DNA from: Saccharofermentans sp.
GTDB taxonomy: Bacteria > Bacillota > Clostridia > Saccharofermentanales > Saccharofermentanaceae
DNA length: 64,000 nt
Reading direction: 5' to 3'
NCBI GenBank assembly: GCA_016292135.1
Contig: JAEFAZ010000004.1
Location: 207,948 to 271,947, forward strand
In this document: positions 18,549 to 27,998 of the stretch, one piece after another
How positions within the stretch are numbered: position 1 is the first letter of the stretch
Layout of the letters: each line of letters begins with the position of its first letter
The notes under the pieces: generated by a model
What the model saw: only the letters and a program-made list of their open reading frames with translations
Told to the model about the DNA's origin: nothing
Database searches by the model: none
Position numbers and translations under genes: made by a program

Positions 18549-19994
18549 TCATTTTATCCATACCATAAGGTAGAACAAGAACGACAAAAAAGCGAAGACA
18601 TAACAGCTTACTTTGGTAAAAAGTTTCACGAGATGCGGCCCTTTGTCGTATGCGGTGCCGCAGTGGTAACTGCAGGTGATAAGGACCGGAACTATGTATC
18701 TGAAGGACATCGTGCAGGTGAAAGGGTACCGGAAGCAGAAGAGCACGTAGAAAATAAGCTCCGCTGCGACCATCACCGTAAGGAAAGTGTTGAGGGTGTT
18801 CCTGTTCTTTATCCATGCAAGGATAAGCCCTGTCACGGCCATTATCACCACCAAAGTGAAGGATGCGAGGAGGAAATATCCTGTGAGCGAAAGGAAGATC
18901 TGCTCGCCGTAATAATCCCCGTCGAAGACCGCCTGGTTCAGCGTTTCCTCGATGATGTTGTAACCGTGATTGCCGAAAACGGCAAATCTCTTCCAGGCAG
19001 GCACGTCCCCTATCAGAAGGCCCGGATTAAGGACCGTATCGGGTACGGCAACATATGTTACCGGGACTTTCCAGAGTATATAGTTCCTGATCTGATACCA
19101 GAGTCCGAGAGGCGCGCACAGCGCGACATAAGCGGCACAGAGAAGGAAAGTCCTGACCTTTTTCTTTTCCCCGAAAAGGACCTTCAGCATCAGGAATGCG
19201 ACAGCGGCCGCGACGAGTCCCGCGGAGAGCTTGCTCATCATGCCGAGACCTATGCAGACTGACGATCCGAAGAAGAATGTCAGCTTCCTGTTCTCATACC
19301 ATTTCCAGGCAAGGTAGAGTGCCGATACAGAGAACATCAGAGCGAGAGGATCGTTGTTGATCGCGCCGGAAAAGACTATGAGCTGGGGATGCAGAGCTAC
19401 GATGAGATAAGCCGTGATGCGCCCCTTGGAAGAGAGCTTAAATACATCTATGAACTTCCTCATGACCTCCAGTGTGATGAGGGACCAGAACAAGGACAGT
19501 GTCTGCAAAGCATCCCAGTTATGGGCCGCGGAAGGAACTATAGTCCTGTACAAGGAGAAGAACAGAGCGCAGAGAATGTGATGCAGGGGCGGGTGGTAAA
19601 ACTGCCAGTGCTCCCTTACGTCCTCAGCGAGGAGCTTATGTTTTTCGAGGATGTATTCGATGTATTCTGAATGGTAATTATTCTCGAGGTATGTGTCGAA
19701 TTCGCCCATGTCATGCTGGCGTTGTTCGGCGCCGGTATAAAGGACGTAGAAAGTACGGAGGGCAACGGCCGTGATCGTCAGCACGATCATCACGCGCTCC
19801 TTCTTTCCATCTCCGGAATTCTTTATCAGGAAAAACGAAAGCCCTGCAAAACCAAGGATAAGTATCACCGTCTTCAAGGGTGAAAGATAAGCCATGTTGC
19901 AGCCTGATACGGCGAGCACGAACAGCGACCAGACCGCGAATGCGGCTATGTCAAGGAAGGTGTTTTTCGAACCTGTAGTCTTTTCTCTTACCAT
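18549..19994 (-). CDS. GT-C membrane glycosyltransferase (paralogue 2)
   Basis: A 481-residue polytopic protein, the shortest of the four GT-C paralogues here. The outer loop motif is RQHDMGEFDTYL and the second is HWQFYHPPLHHI. The repeated LSGxINNDPLALM segment in the middle corresponds to GSINNDSLSVM in the next gene. The start overlaps the upstream glycosyltransferase stop by seven bases, with AGGTGG upstream, so translation is probably coupled. Likely transfers a polyprenyl-phosphate-linked sugar on the outer face of the membrane; substrate unknown. Confidence 0.83.
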   Translation of the reverse strand: MVREKTTGSKNTFLDIAAFAVWSLFVLAVSGCNMAYLSPLKTVILILGFAGLSFFLIKNSGDGKKERVMIVLTITAVALRTFYVLYTGAEQRQHDMGEFDTYLENNYHSEYIEYILEKHKLLAEDVREHWQFYHPPLHHILCALFFSLYRTIVPSAAHNWDALQTLSLFWSLITLEVMRKFIDVFKLSSKGRITAYLIVALHPQLIVFSGAINNDPLALMFSVSALYLAWKWYENRKLTFFFGSSVCIGLGMMSKLSAGLVAAAVAFLMLKVLFGEKKKVRTFLLCAAYVALCAPLGLWYQIRNYILWKVPVTYVAVPDTVLNPGLLIGDVPAWKRFAVFGNHGYNIIEETLNQAVFDGDYYGEQIFLSLTGYFLLASFTLVVIMAVTGLILAWIKNRNTLNTFLTVMVAAELIFYVLFCFRYPFTCTMSFRYIVPVLITCSYHCGTAYDKGPHLVKLFTKVSCYVFAFLSFLFYLMVWIK

Positions 19995-21532
19995 GTGATA
20001 TCCACCACCTGAACTTCACCTTTGACATAGGTCATAAGGCAGATATAGAAAGCGCAAGTCAATACTGCGAAAGCGGCCGCAAGGACCTTGAATACGAGCT
20101 TCATCTTATCATTGCAGGATGCGATCCTTGCCGCAAACAGACTGCCGCAGATGATGAGCGGGACCGTGTATCTGAAATTCATCGAACAGATATGCGGATA
20201 TTTAAGAGCGAACGCCGTATAGCTTACAAGTTCCGCAAGGAACAATACTGCCATGGAGATCTCTTCCGTGACGGATTTTCTCTTCCTGATGGTCAATATA
20301 ACATAGACAAAACCTGCAAGGCAGATCAGCACGAGCAGGACAAAGACCCAGAGAAGGAAGTAACCTGTCAGGGCCTGAGCCAGGCTGTCCCTGTAGTTCC
20401 ATTCGCCGAAAAGGGCGGACTTGATGAGCGCGATCGTGGTGTTGTAATCCTGTTCGCCGTCGGATCCGAGGTTCATGAAGAAATCCTCGATCGGCACGGG
20501 ATAAAGGCCGAAGAGCCTCTGCCAGACAGGATATCTGCTTATGTCCTGGTAGGGATTGTCAGACCTTAGGACATAGCCTAAGGGAACATCGTAGAGCACT
20601 TTGTTCCTGATCTGGAACCATATGCCGAGAGGGACAGAGACAGCGCCGTATATAGCTGCGCTTCCGATGACCTTAAGCTTGCCCTTGCCTTCGGCTTTGA
20701 TGAGTTTCGCAAGGAAGAGCACAGCCAGCGGGGCTGCGATAAGACCTGCTGAAAGCTTGGTCATCATGGCAAGACCGGCCGCAAAAGAAGATATCAGAAG
20801 ATCGTTTTTCGCAGAATCCTTATACCACCTTATGGCAGTGTAAAGAGCCAGGAAGGTCAGCATAACGCTTAAACTGTCATTGTTGATGCTGCCCGAAAGG
20901 AGTATGAACTCCGGGAAAAACGCTATGACTGCCGCTGCAGGAAGAAGGACGTCTTCATCAAGGTCAAACAGCTTCAGGATGCGGTATGTCAAGACAGCGC
21001 TGACATTCGCATAACACAATGTCAGTATCTGCAGCGCTTCGTAGTTATGACGTCCTCCGAGGAAGAGTTCATATATCTTGAGAAAGAGCGCGCAGACGAA
21101 GTAATGGAAAGGCGGGTGGTAGAACTGACCTGCCCCGGTAACGTCGATGTCAGGGATCGAAAGTTTGTCCCTTACGAAAAGGATATATCCGGAATGGTAG
21201 AGATTATATGTTCCCTCCTCAAAGACGCCGATGTCATTCTGTCTTGTTCCGACGTCGGTATAGAGGATGTAGATGAGCCTCAGAGCAAAGCCTGCGGCGA
21301 ATATGAGGAAGATCTTGGCCTTAAAGGAAAGTTTCCCTTTAAAGTGAAGCCAGACTGCAAAAAAACATATCAGGATAAACAGGCCCGCTATAACGGCCCA
21401 CATTATCCCGCTTGTCTGATCCAGCTGTCCTCCCGTCAGGATGAGGACGGCAAGACCTGCCGCGGCTGTCGCGGCGAACGGGTGTTCGGATAAAGTCCTT
21501 ACTATCAGATTTTCTTCAGTGATCCCTGCCAT
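19988..21532 (-). CDS. GT-C membrane glycosyltransferase (paralogue 3)
   Basis: A 514-residue integral membrane protein of the same GT-C group. Outer-loop motifs: RQNDIGVFEE and GQFYHPPFHYF; the conserved internal patch is SGSINNDSLSVM, followed by GLAMMTKLSAGL. The AGGGAG site lies eight bases before the ATG, and the gene begins 12 bases after the upstream paralogue. Length and topology (about 12 helices) fit PMT/ArnT-like enzymes but the C-terminal soluble domain of some members is absent. Confidence 0.83.
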   Translation of the reverse strand: MAGITEENLIVRTLSEHPFAATAAAGLAVLILTGGQLDQTSGIMWAVIAGLFILICFFAVWLHFKGKLSFKAKIFLIFAAGFALRLIYILYTDVGTRQNDIGVFEEGTYNLYHSGYILFVRDKLSIPDIDVTGAGQFYHPPFHYFVCALFLKIYELFLGGRHNYEALQILTLCYANVSAVLTYRILKLFDLDEDVLLPAAAVIAFFPEFILLSGSINNDSLSVMLTFLALYTAIRWYKDSAKNDLLISSFAAGLAMMTKLSAGLIAAPLAVLFLAKLIKAEGKGKLKVIGSAAIYGAVSVPLGIWFQIRNKVLYDVPLGYVLRSDNPYQDISRYPVWQRLFGLYPVPIEDFFMNLGSDGEQDYNTTIALIKSALFGEWNYRDSLAQALTGYFLLWVFVLLVLICLAGFVYVILTIRKRKSVTEEISMAVLFLAELVSYTAFALKYPHICSMNFRYTVPLIICGSLFAARIASCNDKMKLVFKVLAAAFAVLTCAFYICLMTYVKGEVQVVDITW

Positions 21533-21544
21533 GTATTTAACTCC

Positions 21545-23224
21545 CTAGCTAAAATATACGGCAGATGCCATATAAAATGCAACAACCGCCAGCATGAACA
21601 GACATATGAAATATTTGAAGACAGTCTTGACCGTAAGGCTTTTCGATCCTATAAACCCGTAAAGGTCGCCTATGGCGATAATGCCTGTTATGCCTGCAAA
21701 GAGGACATATCTTATGTTCATCGAACATGCATAGGGGAACTGATAATTCATGCGAAGATACATGGCGATATTGAAGACGGCGAGCACTGCCAGGGCAAGC
21801 CTTGCAGCAGACCTGTCGTGCTTTACGGCAAAAGAGACGGCGTATATGAAAGCCGCGATGCAGATGACCATCAGGACGGCAAAGAGCCAGAAGAGGATGA
21901 AGCCCGTAAGGGCCGTATAGAGCCTGTCCCTCATTATCGCCTCGTTGAACACTCCGGTCTTGCATAATATGGCCGGGATCGAATGGTCAGGCGCGCCTTC
22001 GAGACCGTTATGAAAAAAAGAGTCCTCGACGGTCGCAAAGTCTCCCGGAAGAAGCTTTTGGATAAAAGGTATGTCACCGAGATACATGTAATCGGAGGTC
22101 GGCTTCAGGATGTATGTAAAAGGCACTCCGTAGCACACGTAATTGCGCACGAAGAACCACAGCCCCACCGGCAAAGATACGGTCCCGTAGATCAGAGGGG
22201 AGATTATCCCTTTTAACACTTTCTTCTCCCGGAAACTCTGATAGGATACCGCGATCAGGACGACCAGCACGGCGGGTGCCGCAACAGCCCCCGAGAGCTT
22301 GGTCCCGACGGACAGGCCCATAGTGAGGGCCGCAGATACGAGGACCGCATAACGCCCGGTCTCTTTCCAGTCGAGGATCAGGCAGAGTGAAGCCATCGTG
22401 AACATCAGGCCCATGGAATCGTTGTTGAGGTTTCCCGCGAGCATGATGAGCGCCGGCATGAACGCCATCAGGGCAAGGGCCGCTTTCCTTCCGGCTTTTG
22501 TCATCTTAAGGAAGCCGGTAATTGCATAAGAAAAATACAAAGTCAGAATGGAGCAGAGGAAGGTCAATGCTCTTATGCCTTCCCAGTTCTCGGCTCTCGA
22601 AGGGATCAGGACTTTCTGCAGATTCAGAACGAAAGATGCAGCGAAATGATAGTAAGGCGGATGGTACCATTCGACGAATTCCCTGACATCCCGGTCGATC
22701 AGCCCGCCGGTGAAATTGATGAACTGAATATAACCCGAATGGAAGACGTTGTAGCTGTTCTTAAATTCGCCGACATCATTGCTCATGGCATAGTAGGGCA
22801 CGACAACTATAAAACACAATCTGATCCATACTCCCGCAGCCATAAGCGCGGCCAGGAAAGTCTTGTGAGACTTATGCATCCCGGTCCCGAAAGCCAGCGA
22901 TGCTATGACCGCCATGCCTCCTCCGATAAGGAGGGCTCCGCTCGCCGCATCGTTAAGAAAGATCCTTAACACAGCGAACAGGATCCCTGTCGGAACAGAC
23001 ATCAATAACAGTATGGGCTTTCTTTTCCCTGACAAAAGGACCATTACGATCCAAATGGTCGAAAACAGAACACCAAAAGACAAAGGGCCCGTATGCCAGA
23101 TGGCTCCGCCCGTAAATATCAGGGCATATAATGCCGCTGCAAGACAAAGACAGACCGGTCTTATGTAGCTGGTCTTCTCATAGCCTTTGATATAGATTCC
23201 GTCCTTCTTTGCGGCAGTATCCAT
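21545..23224 (-). CDS. GT-C membrane glycosyltransferase (paralogue 4)
   Basis: A 559-residue polytopic paralogue. The first motif is MSNDVGEFKNSY and the second VEWYHPPYYHF; AGNLNNDSMGLMF and GLSVGTKLSGAV match the other three. Its ATG shares one base with the TGA of the CAP-domain gene (TGATG), which implies translational coupling. As first glycosyltransferase of the run it ties the cluster to the surface CAP protein. Sugar specificity is unknown. Confidence 0.83.
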   Translation of the reverse strand: MDTAAKKDGIYIKGYEKTSYIRPVCLCLAAALYALIFTGGAIWHTGPLSFGVLFSTIWIVMVLLSGKRKPILLLMSVPTGILFAVLRIFLNDAASGALLIGGGMAVIASLAFGTGMHKSHKTFLAALMAAGVWIRLCFIVVVPYYAMSNDVGEFKNSYNVFHSGYIQFINFTGGLIDRDVREFVEWYHPPYYHFAASFVLNLQKVLIPSRAENWEGIRALTFLCSILTLYFSYAITGFLKMTKAGRKAALALMAFMPALIMLAGNLNNDSMGLMFTMASLCLILDWKETGRYAVLVSAALTMGLSVGTKLSGAVAAPAVLVVLIAVSYQSFREKKVLKGIISPLIYGTVSLPVGLWFFVRNYVCYGVPFTYILKPTSDYMYLGDIPFIQKLLPGDFATVEDSFFHNGLEGAPDHSIPAILCKTGVFNEAIMRDRLYTALTGFILFWLFAVLMVICIAAFIYAVSFAVKHDRSAARLALAVLAVFNIAMYLRMNYQFPYACSMNIRYVLFAGITGIIAIGDLYGFIGSKSLTVKTVFKYFICLFMLAVVAFYMASAVYFS

Positions 23225-24666
23225 CAGTAACCGAATTCCTGCGTCCAGAAGTAGACATATTTTGTTCCCTCTTCAACATACAGAGCTGCAGCGAAGATCT
23301 TATATCCTGGTTCCAACATCGTCTTGTTATGTTCCTTCGAATTCTTCCAAGCATTGAACACCTCTTCGGCAGTGAACTGGCCGTATGCCAGATTCTCGCC
23401 GTACATGAGGTCGGGATTTACAGTATACCACGGCTTTCCGTTTGGTCTTGTATGCGGATCCTTCGATCCCGTGGTAAGAGATATCTCCTTGGCTCTTTTC
23501 TTGGCGGCTTTCTCGAGTCCGGAAGACCATTTGAGCGCTTTCCGGCCGTTCTCCTTGCGGTAGTCGTTCACGAGTTTCAGGAGTTTCTTGGCCTCCTTCA
23601 TGTTGATCTTTCCGGGGAACTTGTCGGACGGACTTTCGGACACTGACTTGCCGGAACTTACGGACTTCCCCTGCTTCGGAGAAGAGTAAGATCTCCCGCT
23701 CATATAGGACATGTCCGGAGTCCCTGATCCGGTATTCTTGCCTGAAGCTGATGAAGATGCGGTCTCATTGCCTTCCGCCGTCGTCGCGGCGACCGTCGTA
23801 TCGGCAGGATCCTTATTATCTCCGCCTGCAACAGGAAGATCCTTGCCTTCGAGATAGGCCATATTGATATAGCAGGTTACCGCTCCGTTCTTCAGCTTGG
23901 CCCAGCCGTTATCGCTTATCGCCTCGACCAGGATCTTGCTCCCCTTGGAAAGAGGCATGATGTCTTCCGCTGAATACGAAGGACATTCCTTTGCATATGT
24001 ATTCAGCTTGACAACGAATTCGTTGAAGGACTTTTCGACAGGCGTAAACAGAACGGCTGCAAATCTGTTAAGCTCGGAGACATCACCTGATACAAAGACT
24101 GAAGCAAGAGCTGCATGGTTTCCGCCGTCGGCAGAAAGGCACCAGGTGGGAATATAGTAAATGGCTCCGGCATATGAGATCTGGGCCCAGCTGCCGCCTT
24201 CGCTGATGCCTGTAACCATCAGATAAGCGCCTTTGGCGACAGATGCAAAGGGTTCCATGTTTACCGTAGGAAATCTGTAGAGAACAGTATCGCAGTCGAC
24301 CCTGTAGGACCCGCTCTCTTCAGTGGAGAAGGTTACGATCTTAAAGGTCTCTTCTGTGTTGAATGCTTTTGCTACATCGGAGGCGGAAAGTACTTTTCTG
24401 TCTGACAGTTTCTCTTCATCGCCGGCCGCGTTAACGGGAAACTCTCCGGTAAGGATGATATCTTCAGGGCCGCCCTCTTTCCCGCCGCCGGTCTTCAGTT
24501 CGTTATCGGCCGCGTCAACCTGCTCGGTCTCTTCCCTTCTTGCGGAAGATCCCAACCCCCGGACGACCCCATAGGCGCCTGCTCCGAATATGAGGAACAC
24601 AAGAACTGCTGCAACGATCTTGTCCCCCATACCGGAACCTGAGTTCCTGGTATCATTGTCAGCCAT
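23224..24666 (-). CDS. Membrane-anchored CAP-domain protein with SH3-like repeats
   Basis: The 480-residue protein has a short cytoplasmic N-terminus, one membrane segment (about residues 14-36), then extracytoplasmic sequence. Two SH3-like units end in GAIYYIPTWCLS and GAVTCYINMAYLEG; a Ser/Gly/Lys-rich linker leads to a C-terminal CAP (SCP/PR-1) domain (about 355-480) with LVNDYRKENG, MYGENLAYG and NSKEHNKTML. CAP proteins have varied extracellular roles; none can be assigned. GGAGG precedes the start, and TATAAT at 24682-24687 is a possible -10. It leads the glycosyltransferase run and might be one of its substrates; that is speculation. Confidence 0.85.
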   Translation of the reverse strand: MADNDTRNSGSGMGDKIVAAVLVFLIFGAGAYGVVRGLGSSARREETEQVDAADNELKTGGGKEGGPEDIILTGEFPVNAAGDEEKLSDRKVLSASDVAKAFNTEETFKIVTFSTEESGSYRVDCDTVLYRFPTVNMEPFASVAKGAYLMVTGISEGGSWAQISYAGAIYYIPTWCLSADGGNHAALASVFVSGDVSELNRFAAVLFTPVEKSFNEFVVKLNTYAKECPSYSAEDIMPLSKGSKILVEAISDNGWAKLKNGAVTCYINMAYLEGKDLPVAGGDNKDPADTTVAATTAEGNETASSSASGKNTGSGTPDMSYMSGRSYSSPKQGKSVSSGKSVSESPSDKFPGKINMKEAKKLLKLVNDYRKENGRKALKWSSGLEKAAKKRAKEISLTTGSKDPHTRPNGKPWYTVNPDLMYGENLAYGQFTAEEVFNAWKNSKEHNKTMLEPGYKIFAAALYVEEGTKYVYFWTQEFGY

Positions 24667-25059
24667 TCAATACCTCCAGGCATTATACCCGCCCATATAT
24701 TTGAAATATAACACGCGAACCCCCTGAACACAAGATTTTAAGACCGGCTTTTCGCTCACCGTAAATGTGCTTTTAGGAATCCGTTTTGTCTTGCCGGGAG
24801 CGTCTTCTGCCGGCTGTGACGGTCGGGAAATGCTCATTTTGTTGTCATTTTGAACATAAACAGTCCTGTTATCGTTATAAAATCAAACAAAATAAGCAAT
24901 AAAAGATTAAAGAAATCCCGCCGTCTTTTTTATATAATTGTTAAGTTCGAAAATGTTCCTTTCGGCAAGTTCCACCTCTAATGAAGGTACAAACGGCTGA
25001 CGGCAGAGGCCCTGCGGCCCGAGCCTCACCGCAATATTTTATACAAGCGGGGTACACTT
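24667..25059. other. Divergent intergenic region and pnt leader
   Basis: No gene is supported in these 393 bases. TATAAT at 24933-24938 is the best -10 for pntAA, though its -35 is poor. The last 100 bases before pntAA hold several short complementary stretches, such as GAGGC/GCCTC at about 25005-25026 flanking a GC-rich loop, and GCGG close to the start codon, so a structured 5' leader is possible. I do not match it to a riboswitch class I know. Confidence 0.45.
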
Positions 25060-26187
25060 ATGAAGAAAGTTTTGGTATGTAAGGAGACCAATCCTGCCGA
25101 GACACGTGTAGCCATGATCCCGGATGACATCAAGAAACTGTCCGGAATGGGTTACGAGTTCACGGTCGTGAAAGGAGCCGGCGTAAAGAGCGGCTTCGAT
25201 GACGCGTCTTACGAGGCCGCCGGAGCTAAGCTCGTCGGCGACGAGAAAGATGCTCTTGCCGACGCAGAGATCGTCGTCAGGATCCTTAAGCCCGAGAGCG
25301 CTTCCGGAATGAAGGAAGACACGCTCCACATCAGCTATCTGGATCCCTTCAACGAGAAGGCACTTCTCGCAGATTTTGCGAAGAGCGGCATCAAGGCCGT
25401 ATCTCTCGAGATGATCCCGAGAACGACTCTGGCCCAGAAGATGGACGTTCAGTCCTCCCAGACATCACTTGCAGGTTACGTTGCAGTATGTAACGCAGCA
25501 GCAAGACTCCCTAAGATCCTCCCCATGATGGTCACACCTGCAGGTACGATAAATCCTGCAAGAGTATTCGTCATCGGCGTAGGCGTTGCAGGACTCCAGG
25601 CTATCGCTACGGCAAAGAGACTCGGTGCAAGAGTTGACGCTTTCGATACGAGACCTGTCGTAGAAGAGCAGGTCAAGTCATTGGGCGCTAACTTCGTCAA
25701 GATCGATCTTGGCGAGATGGGTCAGACAGCTCAGGGTTATGCTAAGGAACTCACACCCGAGCAGGTTGCCAAGCAGCAGGAAGCTCAGGCTAAGGTCTGC
25801 GAGAGATCCAATATAGTTATCACAACGGCTAAGGTATTCGGCCGCAAGGCACCTCTTCTCATAAAGAAGGATGTCCTTGACCGCATGATGCCCGGCTCCA
25901 TCGTAGTCGACATGGCCGTTTCCACCGGCGGTAACGTTGAGGGTTCCGACCCCAACAAGGAAGTCATCACGGATAACGGCGTAATCATCATGCCCGGTGA
26001 CATGCTCGAGCGCCAGGTACCTTTCGATGCTTCCAAGATGCTTTCCGGTAATATCAGCGCATTCCTCACACATTTCTATAACAAGGAAGCCTCCGAGCTC
26101 GTCGTAAACATGGAAGACGAGATCATGAAGGGATGCCTCATCACATCCGGAGGACAGATAATTCACGAAAGATTTAAGGAGGGCTGA
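25060..26187 (+). CDS. pntAA: NAD(P) transhydrogenase alpha subunit, domain I
   Basis: The 375-residue soluble NAD(H)-binding part of the proton-translocating transhydrogenase. It begins at the usual KETNPAETRVAMIPDD, has the Rossmann motif VGVAGLQAIATAKRLGA near residue 170, and KAPLLIKKDVLDRMMPGSIVVDMAVSTGGN. It exchanges hydride between NAD(H) and NADP(H), driven by the proton gradient. The alpha subunit is split into two genes, as in Rhodospirillum. GGGG lies seven bases before the start; pntAB begins four bases after the stop. Confidence 0.96.
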   Translation: MKKVLVCKETNPAETRVAMIPDDIKKLSGMGYEFTVVKGAGVKSGFDDASYEAAGAKLVGDEKDALADAEIVVRILKPESASGMKEDTLHISYLDPFNEKALLADFAKSGIKAVSLEMIPRTTLAQKMDVQSSQTSLAGYVAVCNAAARLPKILPMMVTPAGTINPARVFVIGVGVAGLQAIATAKRLGARVDAFDTRPVVEEQVKSLGANFVKIDLGEMGQTAQGYAKELTPEQVAKQQEAQAKVCERSNIVITTAKVFGRKAPLLIKKDVLDRMMPGSIVVDMAVSTGGNVEGSDPNKEVITDNGVIIMPGDMLERQVPFDASKMLSGNISAFLTHFYNKEASELVVNMEDEIMKGCLITSGGQIIHERFKEG

Positions 26188-26190
26188 TAA

Positions 26191-26496
26191 ATGGATACTA
26201 AGGTTATAATGCTCCTGATTTTCATTTTTATCGTTGCCGGATTCCTGGGTGTCGAACTCATCTCCAAGGTTCCTTCCCAGCTTCACACACCTCTCATGAG
26301 CGGTACTAACGCCATCTCTGGTATCACCATCGTAGGTGCTATCGCAGCTTGTGCGATCAACACCCAGGGCAGCCAGATCGTAGGTATGGTATTGGGCACG
26401 ATCGCCATCGTTTTCGCTACGATCAACGTTATCGGCGGATACATGGTAACCGACAGAATGCTCGGAATGTTCAAGAAAAAGGAGGATAAGAAGTAA
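26191..26496 (+). CDS. pntAB: NAD(P) transhydrogenase alpha subunit, membrane part
   Basis: A 101-residue membrane protein with about three helices, matching the domain II portion that is fused to domain I in E. coli PntA. The pattern PLMSGTNAISGI and GTIAIVFATINVIGGYMVTDRML is diagnostic. AGGAGG precedes the start; its stop codon shares one base with the pntB start (TAATG). It forms part of the proton channel with PntB. Confidence 0.95.
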   Translation: MDTKVIMLLIFIFIVAGFLGVELISKVPSQLHTPLMSGTNAISGITIVGAIAACAINTQGSQIVGMVLGTIAIVFATINVIGGYMVTDRMLGMFKKKEDKK

Positions 26497-27890
26497 TGAC
26501 TACTGACTACCTCTGTATAATCCTTTACATGGTGTCCTGTATCTTCTTCATCCTGGGCATCAAGAAGCTCGGTAAGGCAGACACTGCACGTAAAGGTAAC
26601 CTTTTCTCTTCTATCGGTATGGCTATCGCAGTCATCTCCGTCCTCATCTCACAGGATGTTCTGGGCGGCGGCTGGCTCGCTTATCTCCTCATCATCCTCG
26701 CGGTGGCAGCAGGTGCCGTTATCGGCGCTATCTGGTCCAAGAAGGTCCAGATGACAGGAATGCCTGAGCTCGTTGCACTCTTCAACGGTTTCGGCGGTCT
26801 TTCTTCCCTGCTCGTTGCTCTTTCCCAGTACATCGCAGGAATCACACAGGATTCATTCACGGCAGTCACCTTAGGTCTTACGATCGCTATCGGTGCTGTT
26901 GCTTTCACAGGTTCAGTCGTTGCATGGGGCAAGCTCTCCGGCAAGATGTTCAAGGGTCAGATCAGACTCCCCGGCAAGAACATCATCAACGGTATCCTCT
27001 GCGGTATCGGTGTAGCCGGCATCGTAGCTTATGCTGTTGATTACAGCGGCATCATCGGCCTCATCGGCATCATCGTTACGACAGTTACATTCCTGGTATT
27101 GGGCTTCACTCTCGTCATCACCATCGGCGGCGGCGACATGCCTGTTATCATCTCATTCCTTAACGCATTGTCCGGTCTCGCTGCAGCATTCGCAGGTTTC
27201 CCTATCGGCAACACGGTCCTCATCGTATCCGGCTGTCTCGTAGGTACATCAGGCCTTATCCTCACACTCATCATGTGCAAGGCCATGAACCGTACATTCT
27301 ACTCACTGCTCTTCAAGAGCTTCGGCGCTAAGAAGTCTTCCGCAGCAGCAGGCGAGCACAAGGAACCCAAGTCCATGTCCGTTGAGGATGCTTACCTCGT
27401 ATTGGAAGCTGCTAAGAACGTTGTTATCGTTCCCGGTTACGGTATGGCTGTTGCCCAGGCTCAGCACGCTGTCAAGGAACTCTGCGACAAGCTCGAGGAT
27501 AACGGATCCGAAGTCAACTTCGCGATCCACCCCGTTGCAGGCCGTATGCCCGGTCACATGAACGTTCTCCTCGCTGAGGCTAATGTTCCTTACGAGATGC
27601 TCAAGACATCTGACGATATGAACCCTCAGATGGACAATGTCGATGTTGCTATCGTTATCGGTGCTAACGACGTTGTTAACCCTTCCGCTGTTGACGATGA
27701 GTCTTCACCTCTCTACGGTATGCCTATCGTCGAAGCATTCAGGGCACGCACGGTATTCGTTCTCAAGAGAGGTAAGGGTACAGGCTTCTCCGGTATCGAG
27801 AACCCTCTGTTCACGAACGACAACACAGTAATGATCTACGGCGACGCTAAGCAGACCGTATCTTCGATCGTATCGGAGTTCGATTCTTAA
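26496..27890 (+). CDS. pntB: NAD(P) transhydrogenase beta subunit
   Basis: 464 residues: nine or so N-terminal membrane helices (including GGGDMPVIISFLNALSGLAAA) and a C-terminal NADP(H)-binding domain III from about residue 290, with VPGYGMAVAQAQHAV, HPVAGRMPGHMNVLLAEA and the ANDVVNP loop. It completes the proton-pumping transhydrogenase, an NADPH supply for an anaerobe. Codon use in this operon is visibly more biased than in neighbouring genes, which suggests high expression. A strong terminator follows. Confidence 0.97.
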   Translation: MTTDYLCIILYMVSCIFFILGIKKLGKADTARKGNLFSSIGMAIAVISVLISQDVLGGGWLAYLLIILAVAAGAVIGAIWSKKVQMTGMPELVALFNGFGGLSSLLVALSQYIAGITQDSFTAVTLGLTIAIGAVAFTGSVVAWGKLSGKMFKGQIRLPGKNIINGILCGIGVAGIVAYAVDYSGIIGLIGIIVTTVTFLVLGFTLVITIGGGDMPVIISFLNALSGLAAAFAGFPIGNTVLIVSGCLVGTSGLILTLIMCKAMNRTFYSLLFKSFGAKKSSAAAGEHKEPKSMSVEDAYLVLEAAKNVVIVPGYGMAVAQAQHAVKELCDKLEDNGSEVNFAIHPVAGRMPGHMNVLLAEANVPYEMLKTSDDMNPQMDNVDVAIVIGANDVVNPSAVDDESSPLYGMPIVEAFRARTVFVLKRGKGTGFSGIENPLFTNDNTVMIYGDAKQTVSSIVSEFDS

Positions 27891-27912
27891 TTACTGTAAG
27901 AACTTAAAACTC

Positions 27913-27944
27913 ACAAAGACCGCTCCAATCGGGGCGGTCTTTGT
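27913..27944. terminator. Bidirectional terminator after pntB
   Basis: A 14-bp stem (ACAAAGACCGCTCC with GGGGCGGTCTTTGT, one G-U pair) and a 4-nt AATC loop, with T-rich sequence on either side. It lies between the convergent ends of pntB and the MBL-GAF-GGDEF gene and can serve both. Confidence 0.9.
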
Positions 27945-27998
27945 TATTGGAAGTTTTTCGATCAGATCACAATGATCCGTTTCAGGAGAAAAACGGCA

